Under the pieces are notes generated by a model. It made no database searches and was not told the origin of the DNA. It saw only the letters and a program-made list of their open reading frames with translations. A DNA stretch of 58,110 nt from NCBI GenBank assembly GCA_030706635.1, contig JAUZOD010000021.1, forward strand, positions 1 to 58,110. The letters are read 5' to 3'. Made by a program: the position numbers and the translations under genes. This DNA comes from Bacteroidota bacterium (GTDB taxonomy: Bacteria; Bacteroidota; Bacteroidia; Chitinophagales; Chitinophagaceae). Positions 54,061-58,110 of this stretch are shown here, piece after piece. Position 1 is the first letter of the stretch. Each line of letters begins with the position of its first letter.

Positions 54061-55278
54061 ATGGAAAAACTGAATTTGGCAGAACAGGCCATTGAACAGG
54101 GAAAAGGAATTTTACGACTGGCGCCGAACTGGGTGCCGAGATCTTTTTGCGTGCCCGGGCGAAGGATCAAACTTCATCCGGATGATTATTATGTATTGGG
54201 CGGACAGCGTGGCGGCATTGATGAACGCTGGTTCTCGTCCACCACAGATGCGAAGAATGGCCCCCTTACCGGGAAAAATGAAGGCTTAAGCGCTGTGGTA
54301 TTTAAAGAAGGTTCAACAGAGAAACAAATCCTGCTCAGGGATGCAGTCAGTCAGCTGAAAGGGGAACTCATCGGAGACCGGTTATGGAAGCAATATGGAG
54401 CCTGGCCGATGTATTCCAAATTCTTCGATAATATGGGACCGCTGCCGCATCATATTCATCACAATGACGAGAAGGCGGCTTTAATCGGTCAGGCCGGTAA
54501 ACCCGAAGCTTATTATTTTCCTCCCCAGGTCAACAATCACGGAGGGGATTTCCCTTATACGTTCATGGGAATCTCACCGGGAACAACCCGTGCCGAAATA
54601 AGAGAATGTCTGCAGAATTTCACCAAAGGCGATAACAAGATCACCAATTATTCCCAGGCATTCCGGCTGGAACCCGGTACCGGTTGGGATGTGCCGCCCG
54701 GCCTGCTGCATGCTCCGGGCAGTCTCTGCACTTATGAACCGCAAAAAGCATCGGATGTTTTCGCCATGTATCAATCGCTGGTCAACGAAGCCATCATCCC
54801 GGAAGAATTATTATGGAATGGCACGCCAAAAGAAAGTATCGGTGATTTTGAGCAACTGCTGGATGTGATTGACTGGGAACTCAACCTGGATACCCATTTG
54901 CATCAAAATCGTTTCATGCGTCCCAAACCCGTAAGTCCTGTAGCGGAAATGAAGGCAGCGGGATACAGTGAAAACTGGATCTGCTACAAATCGGCTGCAT
55001 TCAGCGCAAAGGAACTGACTGTTTTCCCGGGCGCCACGGTGACCATACGGGATGGCGGCGCTTACGGCATGATCCTGATGCAGGGACATGGCAGGATGGG
55101 TGTTTGGGAAATAGACACACCGGCCCTGATCCGTTACGGGCAAACGACCTGTGATGAATTCTTCGTCAGCGAAAAAGCAGCGCTGGAGGGCGTCCGGATC
55201 ACGAACGCCTCCGCCACTGATCCGCTGGTGATGCTCAAACATTTTGGTCCGGAAAATCCGGATTTGGTATTATCTTAA
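54061..55278 (+). CDS. Bicupin, class I mannose-6-phosphate-isomerase-like protein
   Basis: A 405-residue cytoplasmic protein. The first cupin carries [10 protein letters not shown] (about residues 140-149), giving His and Glu metal ligands, then [20 protein letters not shown]; a later [20 protein letters not shown] adds the terminal His of the type I phosphomannose isomerase site. A second cupin-like segment (about 310-400, [32 protein letters not shown]) lacks obvious metal ligands. It resembles sugar isomerases but has an unusually long N-terminal part ([20 protein letters not shown]). I infer isomerisation of a free or oxidised hexose. The next gene begins 22 bases after its stop, with no room for a separate promoter. 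Confidence 0.75.
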   Translation: MEKLNLAEQAIEQGKGILRLAPNWVPRSFCVPGRRIKLHPDDYYVLGGQRGGIDERWFSSTTDAKNGPLTGKNEGLSAVVFKEGSTEKQILLRDAVSQLKGELIGDRLWKQYGAWPMYSKFFDNMGPLPHHIHHNDEKAALIGQAGKPEAYYFPPQVNNHGGDFPYTFMGISPGTTRAEIRECLQNFTKGDNKITNYSQAFRLEPGTGWDVPPGLLHAPGSLCTYEPQKASDVFAMYQSLVNEAIIPEELLWNGTPKESIGDFEQLLDVIDWELNLDTHLHQNRFMRPKPVSPVAEMKAAGYSENWICYKSAAFSAKELTVFPGATVTIRDGGAYGMILMQGHGRMGVWEIDTPALIRYGQTTCDEFFVSEKAALEGVRITNASATDPLVMLKHFGPENPDLVLS

Positions 55279-55300
55279 TCCACACTATAATCTACGCGAT

Positions 55301-56347
55301 ATGCAAGTAAATAATTATCCCAGGCTGCACAATGCCACCTGGCCCGGCGTTGTTGGAAAAGGACCCGGCTCAGAACCCTGCATTTCCCTTGACACCCTGC
55401 TGACCCTCACCGCTGCCGCCGAGGTGGACGGAATCAAATTTGACGGCATTGACATCGGTCTATTCGAGCCGCATTTTGACATTGACAGCACGGATGACGG
55501 CATTAAAAAACTGGCTGACAGAGTATCGGCCCTTCATCTGAATATCGGCAGCATTGTGGCGCCGATCTGGCCGCCAGCCGGTGGATCCGCCATGGGTTCA
55601 AAAGAAGCGCGCGCCCAATTCGTAAGCCAGGTTAAAAAAAGTTGCCGGTTTGCGCTGAAGCTTCGTGAACTGGGCGTTCGTCCGGATGGCGTCGTGCGTA
55701 TTGATTCAGCAACTGATCCGGCAACCTGGGCTGCTGATCAGGCAAATAACACAAAACTGATCGCTTCCACTTTTCGCGAAGCCTGTGATGTGGCTGCAGA
55801 CTACGGCGAGAAGCTGGCGGCGGAAGGCGAGATCTGCTGGGGCGGAATGCACAGCTGGAAAACCATGATCGATACGCTGGAAGCAGTCGATCGGAAAAAC
55901 ATCGGCTTTCAGGCAGACATGGCCCATACCCTACTATACCTGCTCGGTTATAACCGTCCGGAAGACCGGATTCTCCCTTTGGATTTCGACTGGAGCGACA
56001 GCAAAGCTTTATCCGAAGGACTGAAGTTCCTGACGGCTGCCCTCAGGCCCTGGACGATTGATTTCCATGTGGCGCAGAATGATGGCACCGTTCACGGAAC
56101 CGGATCGCACGACAAAACCGGCCGTCATTGCCTGGCCACCGATCCGAAGGGTAAACTCGATATCGCCCGCGATGCCGGCTACTGGCTGCGGGATGAGGAT
56201 GGAAAACTCACCAAAGCGTTCAGGCATATCTGTTGGGACGGGTGCATGTTCCCGAATGAAGTGATGGAGAAACAAAAAACATGGAATGATATATTGTCGG
56301 CTATGATCAAGGTCCGGAACTTACACGGATGGTATGAAGCGGAATGA
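55301..56347 (+). CDS. TIM-barrel sugar isomerase/epimerase (AP endonuclease 2-like)
   Basis: A 348-residue protein from ATG 55301 ([20 protein letters not shown]); upstream in-frame TTG overlaps the previous gene and is unlikely. The xylose-isomerase-like barrel shows [43 protein letters not shown] with a metal-binding Glu, [20 protein letters not shown] with Asp and His, [20 protein letters not shown] with further His ligands, and [15 protein letters not shown] near the end. These ligand positions match the AP_endonuc_2 sugar epimerase/dehydratase group. In the 3-keto-glycoside route reported from Bacteroides such enzymes have been placed at elimination or hydration steps (from memory). It lies between the bicupin gene and an oxidoreductase, in one run. 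Confidence 0.88.
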   Translation: MQVNNYPRLHNATWPGVVGKGPGSEPCISLDTLLTLTAAAEVDGIKFDGIDIGLFEPHFDIDSTDDGIKKLADRVSALHLNIGSIVAPIWPPAGGSAMGSKEARAQFVSQVKKSCRFALKLRELGVRPDGVVRIDSATDPATWAADQANNTKLIASTFREACDVAADYGEKLAAEGEICWGGMHSWKTMIDTLEAVDRKNIGFQADMAHTLLYLLGYNRPEDRILPLDFDWSDSKALSEGLKFLTAALRPWTIDFHVAQNDGTVHGTGSHDKTGRHCLATDPKGKLDIARDAGYWLRDEDGKLTKAFRHICWDGCMFPNEVMEKQKTWNDILSAMIKVRNLHGWYEAE

Positions 56348-56371
56348 ATCAAATAGTTAAACAATCAGAAA

Positions 56372-57526
56372 ATGAAAAACAGGAAAGAACTCAGGATAGG
56401 GCTGGTCGGGTGTGGTTTTATGGGCAGAACGCATACCAACGGGTATAAGCGCGTGAGCGATTTTTTCCCGGCATTAACCCATACACCCGTATTAAAAGCA
56501 GTTTGCGCCCGCAACGCGGAGAAAGTAAAAGCCTTTGCAGATCAATGGGGTTATGAATCCACAGAAACGGATTGGAAGCACTTGGTAGCCCGTAAAGATA
56601 TTGATGCGATAGATATCTGCACGCCGAATGATTTTCATGCTGAAATTGCCATTGCCGCCGCTGCCGCGGGTAAAATGATCCTGTGTGAAAAACCGCTTGC
56701 CCGCGACCTGGCCGAATCTCAGCGCATGGTGGATGCCATTGAAAAAGCAGGCGTTAAAAATACCGTATGGTATAACTATCGCCGCTTGCCGGCGGTCACC
56801 CTGGCCAAACAGATCGTGGATTCCGGAAAACTGGGGAGGATATTTCATTACCGGGCTAATTTTTTACAGGACTGGACCATCAATGCCAACCTTCCGCAGG
56901 GTGGCGAAGGACTGTGGCGCATGGATGCAGCGGTAGCTGGATCGGGTGTGCTCGGCGACCTGCTTTCGCATTGCATTGACACGGCCATGTGGATGAATGG
57001 AGGTATAAAAGACGTGACGGCCATGACGGAGACTTTTGTTAAAGAACGTATGCACCAGCTTACGGGCAAAGTGGAGAAAGTGAGCATTGATGATGCGTGC
57101 GCCATTCTTTGTCATTTTAATAACGGCTCACTGGGTGTTTTTGAATCTACGCGGTATGCGCGTGGACATAAAGCATTGTACACATTTGAAATCAACGGCG
57201 CGAATGCGTCCATTCGCTGGGACCTGCATGACCTGAACCGGCTGGAGTATTTCGACAATGCGGATGAATCAAAGGTCAAGGGCTGGCGTTCTATCCATGT
57301 TACGGACGGAGATCATCCTTACATGGATAAATGGTGGGTGCCCGGGCTGGGCATTGGTTACGAACATTCTTTCGTTCACCAGGTGGCTGATTTTCTGAAA
57401 AGTCTTGAAACCGGAGAACCCTGTTCACCCACGTTCACAGAAGCGCATGAAACGCAGAAGGTCTGTCAGGCCGTACTGGACTCGGCAGTTTCGGGAACCT
57501 GGAAAAATACGGGCATTAAAAATTAA
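56372..57526 (+). CDS. Gfo/Idh/MocA family oxidoreductase (cytoplasmic)
   Basis: A 384-residue NAD(P)-dependent enzyme without signal peptide. It begins [20 protein letters not shown] (Rossmann), then [20 protein letters not shown] and the EKP motif in [20 protein letters not shown]. The second domain has [20 protein letters not shown] with the following IDTAMWMNG, and [18 protein letters not shown]. The L-G-D-L-x-x-H-x-x-D motif supplies the usual catalytic His and Asp. It starts 24 bases after the TIM-barrel gene and is followed 42 bases later by a DUF1080 lipoprotein gene, an arrangement seen in Bacteroidota clusters for 3-keto-glycoside metabolism. It would form or reduce the 3-keto group; the direction cannot be told from sequence. 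Confidence 0.95.
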   Translation: MKNRKELRIGLVGCGFMGRTHTNGYKRVSDFFPALTHTPVLKAVCARNAEKVKAFADQWGYESTETDWKHLVARKDIDAIDICTPNDFHAEIAIAAAAAGKMILCEKPLARDLAESQRMVDAIEKAGVKNTVWYNYRRLPAVTLAKQIVDSGKLGRIFHYRANFLQDWTINANLPQGGEGLWRMDAAVAGSGVLGDLLSHCIDTAMWMNGGIKDVTAMTETFVKERMHQLTGKVEKVSIDDACAILCHFNNGSLGVFESTRYARGHKALYTFEINGANASIRWDLHDLNRLEYFDNADESKVKGWRSIHVTDGDHPYMDKWWVPGLGIGYEHSFVHQVADFLKSLETGEPCSPTFTEAHETQKVCQAVLDSAVSGTWKNTGIKN

Positions 57527-57568
57527 AACAAGCAATCGCGCCCGTTCATAAATCATAAATAAATAAAA

Positions 57569-58110
57569 ATGACAAATAAAAACAACCTTAAAAGCTTTCC
57601 GCAGGTGCTTATACTCGTGGCCTCCATATTCCTGGTGACCAGCTGCAACAATTCCACCAGCGATCATCCCGCCGCAGGCAGCGACAGTACGGCCACAGGC
57701 AATGATGGCTTTAAACAAATATTTGACGGTAAAACATTTTCCGGCTGGGCCGGGGATACCAGTGTCTGGAAAATTGACAGCGGCAGTTTTATCGGAGAGA
57801 TTACTGACGCCAATCGCCCGAAGGCAAATACTTTCCTGATATGGCGGGGAGAAAAACCGGCAGATTTTGAATTCAAAGCCGAGTACCGGATCAGTCCCGA
57901 TGGCAACAGTGGAATAAATTACCGCAGTGAGGAATTAAAAGATATTCCGTATGCATTAAAAGGCTATCAGCTGGATATTGACGGAGCCAATCAATACACC
58001 GGTCAGAATTATGAAGAACGCGGACGCGGATTTCTTGCGTATCGCGGGCAGAAGGTGACGCTGGAACCCAATTCAAAACCCATCATCACCGACTCGGTCG
58101 GAAATATAGA
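57569..58110 (+). CDS. DUF1080 lipoprotein, cut by the window end
   Basis: The first 180 residues or so of a gene that runs off the window. ATG 57569 opens into a lipoprotein signal ending LVTSC (Cys26), followed by a Ser/Thr-rich linker. The DUF1080 domain begins at FKQIFDGKTFSGWAGDTSVW, then KIDSGSFIGEI, FEFKAEYRISPDGNSGINYR and GYQLDIDGANQYTGQNYEER. This is the family named 3-keto-disaccharide hydrolase. A lipid anchor would place it in the periplasm or on the outer membrane. It is closer to the standard DUF1080 pattern than the protein at 18333. The oxidoreductase just upstream is the natural partner. The C-terminal third is not visible. Confidence 0.88.
   Translation, partial: MTNKNNLKSFPQVLILVASIFLVTSCNNSTSDHPAAGSDSTATGNDGFKQIFDGKTFSGWAGDTSVWKIDSGSFIGEITDANRPKANTFLIWRGEKPADFEFKAEYRISPDGNSGINYRSEELKDIPYALKGYQLDIDGANQYTGQNYEERGRGFLAYRGQKVTLEPNSKPIITDSVGNI

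Noticed and set aside
1-58110. tRNA genes, CRISPR arrays, insertion sequences or phage genes
   Set aside because: None seen by reading: no transposase or integrase text, no regular spaced repeats and no cloverleaf-like sequence in the gaps. A dedicated tRNA scan was not possible.

Overview
The window looks like a chromosomal stretch of a glycan-degrading Bacteroidota bacterium, most likely Chitinophagaceae or a close relative. The evidence is three SusC/SusD pairs, two ECF sigma/FecR anti-sigma switches (each followed by a SusC carrying an N-terminal STN domain), many secreted or lipoprotein glycan enzymes, -7 elements resembling TAnnTTTG, and little sign of Shine-Dalgarno sequences. The family placement is inference from gene style. 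I saw no rRNA, tRNA, CRISPR array, insertion sequence or phage gene.

Layout. (1) 1-1200: the end of a YncE-like beta-propeller gene and a secreted alpha/beta hydrolase. (2) 1596-6315: a SusC/SusD pair without its own regulator. (3) 6618-15689: ECF sigma, FecR, STN-SusC, SusD and a GH172 (DUF2961) enzyme. (4) 15699-19106: a Gfo/Idh/MocA oxidoreductase on the minus strand, a tiny J-domain-like protein without HPD, a small membrane protein and a DUF1080 protein. (5) 19578-22111: a TIGR03118 lipoprotein, a small conserved protein with a terminator in its leader, and a DUF1566-like secreted protein. (6) 22196-24982: a GH78 alpha-L-rhamnosidase. (7) 24996-29012: a minus-strand operon murQ / FucP-type MFS transporter / NagX-like acyltransferase, with a divergent DeoR-type regulator. 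(8) 29107-49140: a large polysaccharide utilisation locus with ECF sigma, FecR, STN-SusC, SusD, an unassigned glycosidase-like protein, a GH20 hexosaminidase, a second NagX-like acyltransferase and three tandem paralogues that join an N-terminal propeller to a C-terminal helical domain. (9) 49169-58110 (window edge): two Gfo/Idh/MocA oxidoreductases, a heme c lipoprotein, a DUF4432 aldose-epimerase-like protein, a bicupin isomerase-like protein, a TIM-barrel isomerase/epimerase and a DUF1080 lipoprotein.

How it may work. The locus from 29107 looks like an inducible uptake and digestion system. SusCD binds and imports oligosaccharides, the STN domain signals through FecR to the sigma factor, and GH20 plus the unassigned enzyme trim the glycan. 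The GH20, the two NagX-like acyltransferases and MurQ suggest substrates containing amino sugars (inference). The downstream block has the parts expected of a redox route to glycoside cleavage through 3-keto sugars: Gfo/Idh/MocA oxidoreductases, DUF1080, a TIM-barrel enzyme, and a cytochrome that might take electrons.

The most interesting unexplained items are the three tandem propeller/helical-domain proteins, the unassigned glycosidase-like protein, the 3-keto-glycoside block with its cytochrome, the HPD-less J-domain protein paired with a membrane protein, and the terminator-containing leader at about 21040-21190.
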